Origin: Rossellomorea pakistanensis
Lineage (GTDB): Bacteria; Bacillota; Bacilli; Bacillales; Bacillaceae_B
Length of the DNA stretch: 64,000 bases
Reading direction: 5' to 3'
Assembly: GCF_016908495.1 (NCBI RefSeq)
Contig: NZ_JAFBDZ010000002.1
Location: forward strand, 992,001 to 1,056,000
A model generated the notes under the pieces. That model had not been told where the DNA came from and did no database searches. It saw only the letters and a program-made list of their open reading frames with translations. A program made the position numbers and the translations under genes. Position 1 is the stretch's first letter. Each line of letters opens with the position of its first letter. Shown here one piece after another: positions 36,313 through 45,769 of the stretch.

Positions 36313-36810
36313 ATGAAAATGATCAGTTCCATTCCAGCTTTACCAGTGAGAAATATTAAGCAAAGCATTGATTTCTATTGCGATAAACTCGGTTTTACCT
36401 TGGGCTACCACGAGGGTGGATTCGCGGTCCTTCTTTTCAAAGAGGTTCGACTTATTCATCTTTGGGAGGCAAGTGATGAAAGCTGGCGATCTCGTAACAA
36501 CTCAAATCCAATTATTTCAGGTGCCGAGTCGTTTATCGCAGGTACTTCCAGTTGTCGGATAGAAGTAGAAGTGGTTGATGAACTTTATAGTCGTATTCAA
36601 TCATTGGGAATTTTGCATCCTAATGCACAGCTAAGAGATCAGTGGTGGGGTGTGCGTGAATTCGGAATAACTGACCCTGACAATAACCTCATGAATTTTT
36701 TGAGAACATTAACGGTAGTAAACCACATTATAATTAGAAGGATCTTTTGTTATTGTTTGATGACATGGGAGAAATCTAAAGCAGGATCATACTATACGAG
36801 ATTGCTTTAG
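36313..36810 (+). CDS. VOC-family (glyoxalase/bleomycin-resistance-like) protein with odd C-terminus
   Basis: A 165-residue protein. Residues 1 to about 133 are a complete VOC domain: IPALPVRNIKQSIDFYCDKLGFTLGYHEGGFAVLLF, the Trp-rich WEASDESW segment and WWGVREFGITDPDNNLMNF. The family normally ends there, near 120-130 residues. The last 30 residues (TLTVVNHIIIRRIFCYCLMTWEKS...) look like out-of-frame sequence, so the natural stop was probably lost by a small deletion. The metal-site pattern is partial, closer to bleomycin-binding proteins than to enzymes. Confidence 0.8.
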   Translation: MKMISSIPALPVRNIKQSIDFYCDKLGFTLGYHEGGFAVLLFKEVRLIHLWEASDESWRSRNNSNPIISGAESFIAGTSSCRIEVEVVDELYSRIQSLGILHPNAQLRDQWWGVREFGITDPDNNLMNFLRTLTVVNHIIIRRIFCYCLMTWEKSKAGSYYTRLL

Positions 36811-37137
36811 AAAAAAGGGAGTAATAGAGAGAAACATGCCTTAGTTGGCTTAGAAAATGCCAAAAGAATTTACTTAGAGAGGTATCATCCTGCTTCAAAA
36901 ATATACCTAGAATAATGTTCCCCTGTTAAATATCCTGATCTGATCGTGAATAATAATGATTTGGATAAGGAACGGAAGGGCAGAAGTATAGGGAATCAGG
37001 TGCATTATACAAAAAATAAAGACGCTTTATAAAATTAAAGCAGGGACTTCACCAAGTAACGAGAATACATAGAATTAGAATATAATCAGGTAAACCTTTT
37101 TAGAATAACTAGTATTTCATCAAAAAGGAGAAATGAT
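36811..37137. other. Spacer with fragmentary coding signal
   Basis: One frame reads ALVGLENAKRIYLERYHPASKIYLE and stop at about 36839-36915 without a start or ribosome site. I do not recognise it. Nothing else stands out. Confidence 0.25.
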
Positions 37138-37698
37138 ATGAATTTTAACATGAAGGAAGCGATTGAGGTACTTGAGCGCACACCACAAAGTTTAGAGTAT
37201 TTTTTATCTGGTTTATCGAATAGTTGGCTGCAATCCAATGAGGGGGAAGGCACTTGGAATGTTTCTGAAGTAATTGAGCATCTCATTGATGGGGAGAAAA
37301 ATAATTGGATGCCAAGGCTGGAAATGATCATGAAGGAGGGTGAAAAAAAGCCATTTCCCCCATTTGATCGTTTTTCGCACTTAAATAATAGGCATGATGG
37401 ATCAATAGAAAACAAGTTGCTCGAATTTAAAGCGATTAGGTCCCAAAACATAACCAAACTTCAAAGGATGATTGAACCTGATTTGCATCTTGAGTTGACA
37501 GGCTCACACCCTGCATTTGGAAAAGTGCATTTAAGAGAATTGCTTTCTACGTGGGTTGTTCATGATTTAACACATATTGCTCAAATTTCTCGGGTAATGG
37601 CTGAGAGGTACAGGGCAGACGTAGGACCATGGCAAGAATATTTAGGTATATTGAAAAATGATGTTAACAGAAAAGAAGAGAGGCTTATATACACTTAA
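37138..37698 (+). CDS. DinB-family protein
   Basis: A 186-residue four-helix-bundle protein of the DinB/YfiT superfamily. The likely metal-binding His residues are in TWNVSEVIEHLIDGEKNNW and VVHDLTHIAQISRVM. Members include bacillithiol-dependent transferases and many uncharacterised stress proteins. ATG with AAAAGGAG upstream. No substrate can be assigned. Confidence 0.88.
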   Translation: MNFNMKEAIEVLERTPQSLEYFLSGLSNSWLQSNEGEGTWNVSEVIEHLIDGEKNNWMPRLEMIMKEGEKKPFPPFDRFSHLNNRHDGSIENKLLEFKAIRSQNITKLQRMIEPDLHLELTGSHPAFGKVHLRELLSTWVVHDLTHIAQISRVMAERYRADVGPWQEYLGILKNDVNRKEERLIYT

Positions 37699-37707
37699 AA
37701 GGAATGT

Positions 37708-37735
37708 TTGACAATCATTCGTATTATTATATACT
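37708..37735 (+). promoter_or_regulatory. Sigma-A promoter of the ArsR-type regulator/MFS pair
   Basis: TTGACA and TATACT are separated by 16 bases, 40 bases before the regulator start. Confidence 0.6.
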
Positions 37736-37774
37736 ATAATTAAATAAATTTTACCGAGTAAATGGAGTGAACAT

Positions 37775-38395
37775 ATGAAGGATATTAAACTGTTGACTAC
37801 CTATGAACAGTTGAAGGCTTTAAGTGATCCTTTTCGATCTCAGCTCATTTTACGTTTAATGGAAAAGCCTCAAACAGGTCAGCAACTTTCTGAAGTCTTT
37901 GACTTGTCACGGGCTCGAATTCATTACCATTTGAAAGAATTAGAAAAAAATGAGCTAGTCGAAATCGTAAAAAGGGAAGAAAAGAATGGGATAGTCCAGA
38001 AGTTTTATCAATCTGTAGCGGGGGGATTTGTTGCTGATCGAACCTTGCTGCCCAATTCGGGGGATTTAAGTGAGACAGTTCGGCAAATGATGGTGAATAT
38101 GCTGGAGCGTTCAAAGATGAGGGTCTTATCTACACCGGAGGAAGCGTTGCAGGAGGAAACTGGTTCACAAGATCCAACTGATTGGAAGTACTTATCGAGT
38201 GCATTTGAAATCAAAGCAACTGAAGAGGACTTTAAAGCGTGGCAGAAGAAGTACTATGAACTTATGGATGAACTCGCAGATATACAAAAGAAAAATCCTA
38301 CAGAGAATGCAAAGCTCTATTATTTCCATTCCCTTGGTATTCAAGTAGACGAATCAATGTTTGATAGGAAAAGGTCTGAAGAGGTGGAGTCCTAA
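37775..38395 (+). CDS. ArsR-like winged-helix regulator
   Basis: A 206-residue regulator. The N-terminal winged helix reads YEQLKALSDPFRSQLILRLMEKPQTGQQLSEVFDLSRARIHYHLKELEKNELVEIVKREEKNGIVQKFYQ. The C-terminal half is helical and probably mediates dimers or ligand sensing. It is 73 bases upstream of an MFS exporter on the same strand, so it most likely controls that gene and itself. Confidence 0.88.
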   Translation: MKDIKLLTTYEQLKALSDPFRSQLILRLMEKPQTGQQLSEVFDLSRARIHYHLKELEKNELVEIVKREEKNGIVQKFYQSVAGGFVADRTLLPNSGDLSETVRQMMVNMLERSKMRVLSTPEEALQEETGSQDPTDWKYLSSAFEIKATEEDFKAWQKKYYELMDELADIQKKNPTENAKLYYFHSLGIQVDESMFDRKRSEEVES

Positions 38396-38468
38396 TTCAG
38401 ACTCTTCTTTTAGCTAGTATGTAAAATTTATTTAACCGGACAAAATATTTTTATAGGGGTGTGATTGG

Positions 38469-39722
38469 ATGCAAGAAGCAAGGGCACAAACGAGTGAATT
38501 AGAGAAGGAATCAGGCTTATTTCAGGAGAGGTCGTTTGTATTGTTATGGGTGGCGACCATCTTTTCAAGCTTAAGTATGTCGATGTTCATGTTTGTTCAG
38601 TCCTGGTACATCGTAGAAGAGTTAGGATTAAGTGCTGCGTTAGGGATTGTCCTGATTTCATTATCGATTCCCCGGATTATTTTTATGATGATAGGTGGGG
38701 TGCTTTCTGATATTCGTGACCAATCGAAAATGATGTATTTTTCCGATATATCGAGAGGAATACTTGCTCTTGGGATGGCTGGTCTGTTTGTCTTCACTCA
38801 TCCTTTACCGATTTGGGTGCTTGCTGTAAATGCCATGCTTTTTGGAATACTAGGTGGGTTATTTGAACCTGCGAGGGACTCGGTTTTACCAATGATCGTA
38901 AAATACGAGCAGCTTACACGAGCAAATTCCGTCATTCAGGGTACTATTCAAATCGCATTGTTTTCTGGACCGCTACTTGCAGGCATTGTCCTCAGTTTAA
39001 CAGGGTATGAATCATTATTTATCATCATTAGCTTATTGTTATTAACAGGTGGGTTCTGTGTACGTCCCATAAATGTAATTAAACCGGAAAGCACAAATAC
39101 CTTATCATCAAAAGGTTTTGGTCCTCAGCTTAAAGAAGGGTTTGTGTATATATGGAGATCCCGTTTACTAAAATCATTATTTATCATTGCCGTTGTCGTA
39201 AATTTTTTTCTTACGGGACCGATGTTCATGGGGCTTCCGATATTTGTTGAAAGTGTTTTACAGGGAAAAGCGAGTGACTTCAGTTATGTACAGGGTGGGT
39301 TGACCTTCGGAATGATTGCCGGGTCGATTATAATAGGTGTTTTGAATCTTCGCCGTAAGCGAGGGGCATATGCATTATATCTAATGGCCGCACAAGGCAT
39401 GGTGATGTTGGCTTTCAGTCAGACAACCACGGTTTGGATGGCCATTGCCGTTATTATTTTTATTGGGATTTTGAATCCTGCCGTCAATATCCCATTAATC
39501 GCGATGATTCAGGAACATACAGACAAAGAAAAAATCGGGCGGGTAATGGGCTTGATTCGGATGGCGTCCCTAGGGTTGATGCCATTATCGTATGCGGCGA
39601 CCTCGGGGGTTCTAGGTCTGGGTGTTTCGATTAGTACCATCATGTTCTGGAGCGCATTCCCATTGATCATGAGCGTAGTGTTGTTGTTTATTTGTTTCCC
39701 TTTGTTGCGTGCGGTAGACTAA
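38469..39722 (+). CDS. MFS transporter (MFS_3/enterobactin-exporter-like)
   Basis: A 417-residue protein with twelve predicted helices. FVLLWVATIFSSLSMSMFMFVQSWYIVEELGLS, GGVLSDIRDQSKMMYFSDISRG (the loop 2-3 motif) and the central long loop are typical of MFS exporters. It is probably co-transcribed with the ArsR-like regulator. The substrate is unknown; drugs or macrolide-type compounds are usual for relatives. Confidence 0.9.
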   Translation: MQEARAQTSELEKESGLFQERSFVLLWVATIFSSLSMSMFMFVQSWYIVEELGLSAALGIVLISLSIPRIIFMMIGGVLSDIRDQSKMMYFSDISRGILALGMAGLFVFTHPLPIWVLAVNAMLFGILGGLFEPARDSVLPMIVKYEQLTRANSVIQGTIQIALFSGPLLAGIVLSLTGYESLFIIISLLLLTGGFCVRPINVIKPESTNTLSSKGFGPQLKEGFVYIWRSRLLKSLFIIAVVVNFFLTGPMFMGLPIFVESVLQGKASDFSYVQGGLTFGMIAGSIIIGVLNLRRKRGAYALYLMAAQGMVMLAFSQTTTVWMAIAVIIFIGILNPAVNIPLIAMIQEHTDKEKIGRVMGLIRMASLGLMPLSYAATSGVLGLGVSISTIMFWSAFPLIMSVVLLFICFPLLRAVD

Positions 39723-39864
39723 AAATGGCAAAAAGATCATCGCTTATTTGTTCTTCTACGTATTGGCTCTGGGTAAATAGAAGATTCTTAAGAATATAAA
39801 TATTTAAGTGGTTTGTATCATATATTTGTCATGATTTTAAAGAAGTTATAGCCTTATTATATAG

Positions 39865-39905
39865 ATCCCAATTTCCCATGATAATGAGAGATTGGGATTT
39901 TATTT
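39865..39905 (+). terminator. Terminator after the MFS gene
   Basis: ATCCCAAT and ATTGGGAT pair over an 18-base loop and are followed by TTTATTTT. Confidence 0.7.
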
Positions 39906-40047
39906 TGGTAATTCTTAAGTAGATAACGAAAATATGCAGTACTCGCCTAATCCTAAAAACATCTGTGATTCCTCCGGATTCCCATTTATTGATATTCACC
40001 TTTAGCAAATCGAGTTTACTTTTCAATCAATCTAGTAATTTTTCAGA

Positions 40048-40086
40048 ATCGAAAATGATTCATTTGTATCGAAATCGAATCATTTA
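40048..40086 (+). promoter_or_regulatory. Upstream activator sites for the sigma-54 ald promoter
   Basis: Two tandem copies 20 bases apart read ATCGAAAATGATTCATTTGT and ATCGAAATCGAATCATTTAT. They lie about 80-115 bases upstream of the -24 element, the normal distance for an enhancer-binding protein. CGAAATCGA(A/T)TCA also occurs at 48580-48592, before the M20 hydrolase operon. Confidence 0.65.
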
Positions 40087-40163
40087 TGATGTGGAATGAT
40101 AGGATTTTTAATTATACCTATCATTCATTCTTTTAATCACCTATTTATTTCGATGAAAAAAGT

Positions 40164-40179
40164 TGGCACAGATTTTGCA
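40164..40179 (+). promoter_or_regulatory. Sigma-54 (-24/-12) promoter of ald
   Basis: TGGCAC-N5-TTGCA matches the sigma-54 consensus exactly. The leader to ald is about 250 bases; no other coding sequence lies within it. Confidence 0.85.
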
Positions 40180-40436
40180 GTTATAAACCATGAGAAGGCT
40201 TAAGTTGGTAGAGCCATTAGCTAACTTCTACTAGTGATGAAAGGAGAGTAGGGAAAAAGAGAGAGTTAGCACGTTATTGTTATCGTTCACTGTTAAAAGA
40301 TTATGAATGGATGTGCAAGTGAAAACAAAATGGTAACAAAGTATTGGATGGGGTTATGGGATTTTTCACTTCAAATGAGTTTTATTTATGGTTTGCAATA
40401 ACTATATTTTTGAAGAGAGAGTAGGAGGAGAATGTT

Positions 40437-41564
40437 ATGAATATCGGTGTACCTAAGGAAATCAAAAATAATGAAAATCGTATCGCGATTACTCCAGCGG
40501 GTGTTATTACGCTTATCAAACAAGGTCATAGAGTGATTGTTGAAGAAGGGGCTGGTAAAGGGAGCGGGTTTGACGATGCCGCTTATCAACAAGCAGGGGC
40601 GATCATTGAACAGGATGTTGCTAGGGTTTGGTCAGAGGCTGAGATGATTTTAAAGGTTAAGGAACCACTAGCTTCAGAATTTAAATATTTTCGGAAAGGT
40701 CTTATTCTATTTACTTACTTACATTTGGCCGCAGAACCTGCGCTAGCCAAGGCGCTTGTAGAAAATGAAGTAACAGCCATTGCGTATGAAACCGTTCAAG
40801 TTGGAGGTGCATTGCCACTGCTTACACCGATGAGTGAAGTAGCTGGGAGAATGGCTGCTCAAATTGGCGCGCAATTCCTTGAAAAGACAAAAGGGGGAAG
40901 AGGGATCCTTCTCTCAGGAGTTCCGGGGGTTAAGCGTGGAAAAGTAACGATTATCGGCGGGGGAGTTGTAGGAACAAACGCTGCCAAACTAGCAATGGGG
41001 CTTGGTGCTGATGTAACGATTATTGATTTAAGTGCAAATCGTTTACGTGAACTTGATGATTTATACGGGAATGATTTACAAACGTTAATGTCCAATCCAA
41101 TCAATATTGCTGAGGCTGTTACACAGTCAGATCTTGTGATTGGTGCTGTATTAATTCCGGGGGCTAAAGCTCCTAAGCTCGTTACAAAGGAAATGGTTAA
41201 GAGTATGAAAGAAGGTTCTGTTGTGGTGGATGTTGCTATTGATCAAGGCGGAATCATTGAAACGGTTGATCAGATTACAACTCATGATGCACCAACCTAT
41301 AACAAATATGGTGTTGTTCATTACGCAGTTGCGAATATGCCAGGTGCTGTTCCTAGAACATCAACGATTGCTTTAACAAATGTTACGGTTCCGTATGTAT
41401 TGGAGGTTGCTTCGAAGGGAGTAGAACGAGCTATAAAAGAAAATCATGCTCTTGCTCTAGGGGTAAATACAGTAAATGGCTCTGTAACTTGTGAAGCCGT
41501 AGCGAATGATTTAGGGTATGAGTATGTTGAGCCATTGAAATCGTTAAATATAGTTATGAGTTAA
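40437..41564 (+). CDS. ald: Alanine dehydrogenase
   Basis: A 375-residue NAD-dependent enzyme that interconverts L-alanine and pyruvate plus ammonia. [20 protein letters not shown] is the family N-terminus; [10 protein letters not shown] and LHLAAEPAL hold the substrate-site Lys and His; the Rossmann loop is [27 protein letters not shown], and [16 protein letters not shown] closes the active site. ATG behind GTAGGAGG. The sigma-54 promoter sets it apart from the usual alanine-induced ald and links it to the sigma-54 amine cluster to the right, where pyruvate-dependent transaminases would make alanine. Confidence 0.97.
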   Translation: MNIGVPKEIKNNENRIAITPAGVITLIKQGHRVIVEEGAGKGSGFDDAAYQQAGAIIEQDVARVWSEAEMILKVKEPLASEFKYFRKGLILFTYLHLAAEPALAKALVENEVTAIAYETVQVGGALPLLTPMSEVAGRMAAQIGAQFLEKTKGGRGILLSGVPGVKRGKVTIIGGGVVGTNAAKLAMGLGADVTIIDLSANRLRELDDLYGNDLQTLMSNPINIAEAVTQSDLVIGAVLIPGAKAPKLVTKEMVKSMKEGSVVVDVAIDQGGIIETVDQITTHDAPTYNKYGVVHYAVANMPGAVPRTSTIALTNVTVPYVLEVASKGVERAIKENHALALGVNTVNGSVTCEAVANDLGYEYVEPLKSLNIVMS

Positions 41565-41591
41565 TATATTCTGATGTTGAAACAAAGAAAG

Positions 41592-41692
41592 AGGGTCTGA
41601 ATTGATCAGACCCTAAGCTTGTAGAGAAATAACATGGGGTTTTTCTACAAGCTTAAAAGCCAGGAAACACCGTAAACGGGGTTCCTGGCTTT
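41592..41692. terminator. Three consecutive hairpins between convergent ald and protease genes
   Basis: Hairpins are AGGGTCTGA/TCAGACCCT (41592-41614), AAGCTTGTAGAGAAA/TTTCTACAAGCTT (41615-41654) and AAAGCCAGGAA/TTCCTGGCTTT (41656-41692). The last is followed by TCTTTTA on the plus strand and preceded by A-rich sequence, so it can end both genes. The first motif recurs at 45694. Confidence 0.8.
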
Positions 41693-41695
41693 CTT

Positions 41696-44600
41696 TTATT
41701 GATGCTTTACTGTAATTTTCTTCGGTTCGGATGTCAGTGACAACCCTTTTTCATCTGTTGCGGTTACGGTTACAAAGTAGTCGCCATTCGGATATTCTTT
41801 ATTCGGATACCACTTCAGTCCGTAGATAGAATGTTCATTTTCGATATCTGTATATTCCAGCCTATTTCCTTCTGAGTCAGAGATTTCAATGTGCCAGTCC
41901 AATCGCTTGTAACCGAAGATGAGCATCGAAGCCGGTTTTGTTTCATTAATGTTGGTTCCGGATACATGCCAGTAATTGATGAACGGATCTGCGTGAAGCA
42001 GTTCTTCATTGCCCCAATAGTTTACTCCTATATTTCGGACACCGTCAATCGCGGATATCATTACTACTTCCGGCTTCACATCAGATACATACTCCTTTGC
42101 ACCATCAGGAAGTGACTTCGGCTTGCCGTTCACCCAGAAAAGGCTGCCAAGATAACCCGTACTATTTTCTTGTACATCCCAAGTGATTTTATAATTACCG
42201 TCTTCTTGTTCTTGTACTTGGATGTTTTCCACATCAGGGGCAGCTCCGTCCATTTTGAATGGGATTTTCGTCTGCTGCGGTTCTGCTCCTTCATAGTTTA
42301 AAGTGCTTTCATACACATAATAATAATCGCCATTTGGAAGGATGTTACCTTCATCATCAGTTCCGTCCCATAACATCCCATCAAATCCATAGTAGTAATC
42401 ACGGTATGCCATGATATTTTTACGGAACGCATAAGGGCTACCGTCTTCAGTAAATTCACTGAAGTTTGAAATATTGGCTACTGTATTTCCTTCTTTATCC
42501 TGGATGCTTAGTGACATCTCTTTTAGGTTTCGGAATGCGGTAAACGAAGGGTAGACACCTGTCACAACCGAGTTTGGCGAGTATCCAACTTCATCTGGAT
42601 TGAAATTACCTGTTTTGCTGTCATAACCCAATGGAAGGTTGAGCATGTCGTTCCAAAGTACTGTATATCCAAGGAAAGGATCGCCGTTCACAGGGCTTTC
42701 ATCAATATTATCAAGGGAATCCCAATCGCCGTAGAAGCCCATGAATGGAACCGTTAAATCCTTCAAATCTTTTACAGAACTTCCTTTCGGTACGAAGCGG
42801 ACAAATCCTTCTACAAAGCGGTTTTTACTTAAGGAATCTGGAAGTGTAACTGAGATTGTTACTTCGTCATCACGGCGAGGTTTATATTGGATCTTGCTAT
42901 CTTCACTGAGGATTTTTCCGTTCACCTTGATAACAGCGTCTTCAACCGGGATGCTGTTTAATGTCAAGTACTCTTTTTCCTTGCCATTTATAGATCTCGT
43001 TTCTGATTCATCCGTCAGTACATCTACTTGGATTTCAAATTGATGATTCGCTTTTTCCAGCTTTTTAGCCAGAGGTTCTACATCCAGTGTAAAATCGAAT
43101 GTGCGCCCGACTTCTTTAAGTGCTACAGAAGCTGCCTTCTCGAGCGGTACACCTTCTTGTTTTACTAAATAAGGTGTTTCCACTGCCTTTTCAATTTTCA
43201 TGATTCCAGACCCTTGTCTTCTCGGTGAGTACGGTGTATTTTCATGATTTGGATTCTTTAAAATATCAGATGTGTTCATAAGAGCCATTTTTGCTTTCAA
43301 GATAGTCTCTTCATTTTTCGGCAGTCCCAACTCCTGGTAGTATTTCTGCAGTAACAGCGCTGCCCCTCCCGCTACTTGCGGACTCGCCATGGATGTTCCG
43401 CTCATCGTCTCATATTGGTTATTTAATACCGTTGACGAAATTTTGCCGCCTGGGGCCGTGATTTCTGGTTTGAAGCTCAAGTCTGTCGGTGCCCCGTAAG
43501 AAGAGAAATGCGACATTGGCTCTGTCGCAGGGTTTTGGACCCACATGCCTTCATCTGAAAGCTTGACCTTAATTTCTTCACCGTCTTGAAGTCTTTCCAT
43601 CAACCTGTTTCCTGATTCCTGTCCAGTCGTGACAGCGGGGATGAAATTGCGTGAGAACAACAGATTTGGATAGTCTGAAAGTTCGTCTGGAGGAATAACC
43701 ATGATTGCCACGGCACCCTTCCTTGCCGAATCACGTTGTAAGCTGGAATAGATAGAATAGGATTGAGCTGGTTTAGCGACCACAATTTTGCCTTCAAGGT
43801 CTAAGCCCTCAAGATGGCTGCCAAATCCCTCACCCGCAAAAACAAGCTCATATTCCTGACCTGCTTCAAGTTCCTCAGTTAGCTTTTTAGAAGATGACTG
43901 GTTTTGGTATCCTAGCATTGTTCCATCATTTAGAGTAAGCGATTCTACTCGCATCAGGTCTGCTTCAGAGGAAGCCACTTGAAGCGCTGAAGGAGTAATC
44001 CCCGGGTCACCTACTACGCCGATATCCGGATTTTTCGCCAATGGCAGGTCAGAATCCGGCAACAAGTTCTGCTTCGTGCTGTAAGAAGAATTACCTGCGG
44101 AAGCGACTACAAGCACACCGTGATCAGTCGCATACTTGACCGCCCGCTGAACAGGATCATTCGGGTCAACAATTCCTGCATCAGATCCCAAGCTCATGTT
44201 AATGACATCTGCGCCAACTTCCACTGCATGATAGATTCCTGCTGCAATGTCATCGTCGTATGCGTATCCTCGGCTGTCCGAAAACACTTTTTCCGCAATC
44301 AGCTGGACATCAGGCGCCACACCGACTGCTTTTTTCTGAGATTCTTCAAAGGCTCCTACGATACCGGCGACATGGGTTCCGTGGGAATTACTGTCCGGGA
44401 TGACATCGGTATCTTTATCAGCCCAGTCATAACCTGTAGGGACTTTATCGGTATACCAGATGTCGTTTGCTTCTGTCTCATTCAGTGTAGACTGGATGTT
44501 GTCTTCATTATATTTCGCGTGTTCTTTCCCATTTTCGGTAAGCTGCAGAGCTTCGTGTCTGTGATCGATGCCCGAATCCACGATCGCGACAACCATTCCG

Positions 44601-45133
44601 TCACCTGTGTAATTGTATTCCGTCCAAACATTCATCGCCTCTACAAGTTCATTGCTGTTCAAATCGTGGTGCTCATAGGTTTTCGCAATACGGATATCTT
44701 TTACACCATCAACTTTCTTAATTTTTTCTGCTTCCTCAATGGTTGTCTCCATACTGAAACCGTAAAAACCTTCAGAATATGTATGGATGATTTCAGAACC
44801 GCCGCTTCGTTTTTTCATGAAGCTGCTCTTTACTTGTTCTACCTTCTGTTCAGGCTTATCTTTTTTGTCTACATCTACTTCTACTATCAATCTGATATTC
44901 TCTTTTGGATCAAAATCTTTCTGCTTCTGCCCGTATAGAGGATGGTCTCCTGCACTATCCTTCCATAGGTTATCTACTTTAGCCTTAGACTCCTTTAACA
45001 GAGGAATTGCCTGTTCTGCTTGTCCATTCTCCTTTGGCAGTTCAAATGTTGCCCCAGCCGGCGCTGCGATGCTTCCGGCAATCAAAGCAGACATACCGAT
45101 TGCCGATAATTTTTTCTTCATGGATCTCTTCAT
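41696..45133 (-). CDS. C5a-peptidase/lactocepin-like secreted subtilisin (S8)
   Basis: A secreted protease of 1145 residues from the preferred ATG at 45133, which has AAAGGGTGAG upstream; a start 22 codons earlier would put charged residues before the signal peptide (MKRSMKKKLSAIGMSALIAG...AGA). An I9-like propeptide is followed by the S8 domain: Asp in VAIVDSGIDHRHEAL, His in NSHGTHVAGIVG, a PA insert (about 400-530), and Ser in MSGTSMASPQVAGG. Then comes a C5a-peptidase-type Fn3 domain (FTLDVEPLAKKLEK...PFMGFYGDW) and Ig-like repeats to the end (ILPNGDYYYVYEST; YPNGDYFVTVTATDEKG). No LPXTG or S-layer domain is seen, so it is probably released or held non-covalently. Single gene. Confidence 0.93.
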   Translation of the reverse strand: MKRSMKKKLSAIGMSALIAGSIAAPAGATFELPKENGQAEQAIPLLKESKAKVDNLWKDSAGDHPLYGQKQKDFDPKENIRLIVEVDVDKKDKPEQKVEQVKSSFMKKRSGGSEIIHTYSEGFYGFSMETTIEEAEKIKKVDGVKDIRIAKTYEHHDLNSNELVEAMNVWTEYNYTGDGMVVAIVDSGIDHRHEALQLTENGKEHAKYNEDNIQSTLNETEANDIWYTDKVPTGYDWADKDTDVIPDSNSHGTHVAGIVGAFEESQKKAVGVAPDVQLIAEKVFSDSRGYAYDDDIAAGIYHAVEVGADVINMSLGSDAGIVDPNDPVQRAVKYATDHGVLVVASAGNSSYSTKQNLLPDSDLPLAKNPDIGVVGDPGITPSALQVASSEADLMRVESLTLNDGTMLGYQNQSSSKKLTEELEAGQEYELVFAGEGFGSHLEGLDLEGKIVVAKPAQSYSIYSSLQRDSARKGAVAIMVIPPDELSDYPNLLFSRNFIPAVTTGQESGNRLMERLQDGEEIKVKLSDEGMWVQNPATEPMSHFSSYGAPTDLSFKPEITAPGGKISSTVLNNQYETMSGTSMASPQVAGGAALLLQKYYQELGLPKNEETILKAKMALMNTSDILKNPNHENTPYSPRRQGSGIMKIEKAVETPYLVKQEGVPLEKAASVALKEVGRTFDFTLDVEPLAKKLEKANHQFEIQVDVLTDESETRSINGKEKEYLTLNSIPVEDAVIKVNGKILSEDSKIQYKPRRDDEVTISVTLPDSLSKNRFVEGFVRFVPKGSSVKDLKDLTVPFMGFYGDWDSLDNIDESPVNGDPFLGYTVLWNDMLNLPLGYDSKTGNFNPDEVGYSPNSVVTGVYPSFTAFRNLKEMSLSIQDKEGNTVANISNFSEFTEDGSPYAFRKNIMAYRDYYYGFDGMLWDGTDDEGNILPNGDYYYVYESTLNYEGAEPQQTKIPFKMDGAAPDVENIQVQEQEDGNYKITWDVQENSTGYLGSLFWVNGKPKSLPDGAKEYVSDVKPEVVMISAIDGVRNIGVNYWGNEELLHADPFINYWHVSGTNINETKPASMLIFGYKRLDWHIEISDSEGNRLEYTDIENEHSIYGLKWYPNKEYPNGDYFVTVTATDEKGLSLTSEPKKITVKHQ

Positions 45134-45769
45134 CTTCTCACCCTTTCTCATAGATTTTTTGTGAAGATTCATAGAGGCTTTATTTCCCCTTGGATTCACC
45201 CCTTTACATTCAGTTCACATAATACATTTCTTTCTTTATCGAAAAATCCCTATTGGGGGAATTTTTTTGAAATTCTGTCAAAAGACAGTCTATAGTTCCT
45301 TATTAATCTGAGAGAATAGTTGTTTTTATTCCTTGAAAAGTGAAGAAAGGCGGATAAAATACTGTATAAATTGGGAAAATTCCCACGGATCAGCCTGGAA
45401 TTATGAGGTGGAAGGGGTTATCTCCTGATGAAAATGAGGAAATTTTCCTATTAAATATTTAATGGCGGTCTCCTGCTTACTAAGTAAGAGATCCGCCAAT
45501 AATTAAAATAATGATATTAGAGCACCGTTCTTATGAATGACATTTACCATAGGGCCTGAATTTTTTGATCATCATCTGCTGTACCATATGGAACTTTCTG
45601 CTTCTGTGATTTCGGCTTCGCTCGGAACCTGGTTTTGTCCAATAAGCACCATTTCCTTTTTCAATCCTTGACCTTTACTACTTCTTCATGCTCAGGGTCT
45701 GAATTGATCAGACTCTCTTTCTATTAGACATTTTTTATAAGATGTATCAAGTTTCCGCAAGAAGACGAA
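45134..45769. other. Intergenic stretch with hairpins
   Basis: No intact gene. TGGCGGTCTC and GAGATCCGCCA at 45463-45499 pair over an AT-rich loop. AGGGTCTGA/TCAGACTCT at 45694-45716 repeats the first ald hairpin and is followed by CTTTCTATT. A minus-strand stretch at about 45600-45690 looks weakly coding but has stops in every frame and was not recognised. Confidence 0.4.

Noticed and set aside
44120-44938. Long plus-strand open frame opposite the C5a-peptidase-like gene
   Set aside because: It is antisense to a fully supported protease, has no ribosome site and its product resembles no family; codon-bias shadow.
45540-45690. Decayed gene between the protease and aguA
   Set aside because: Weak coding-like stretch on the minus strand but interrupted in all frames and not recognisable as any family.
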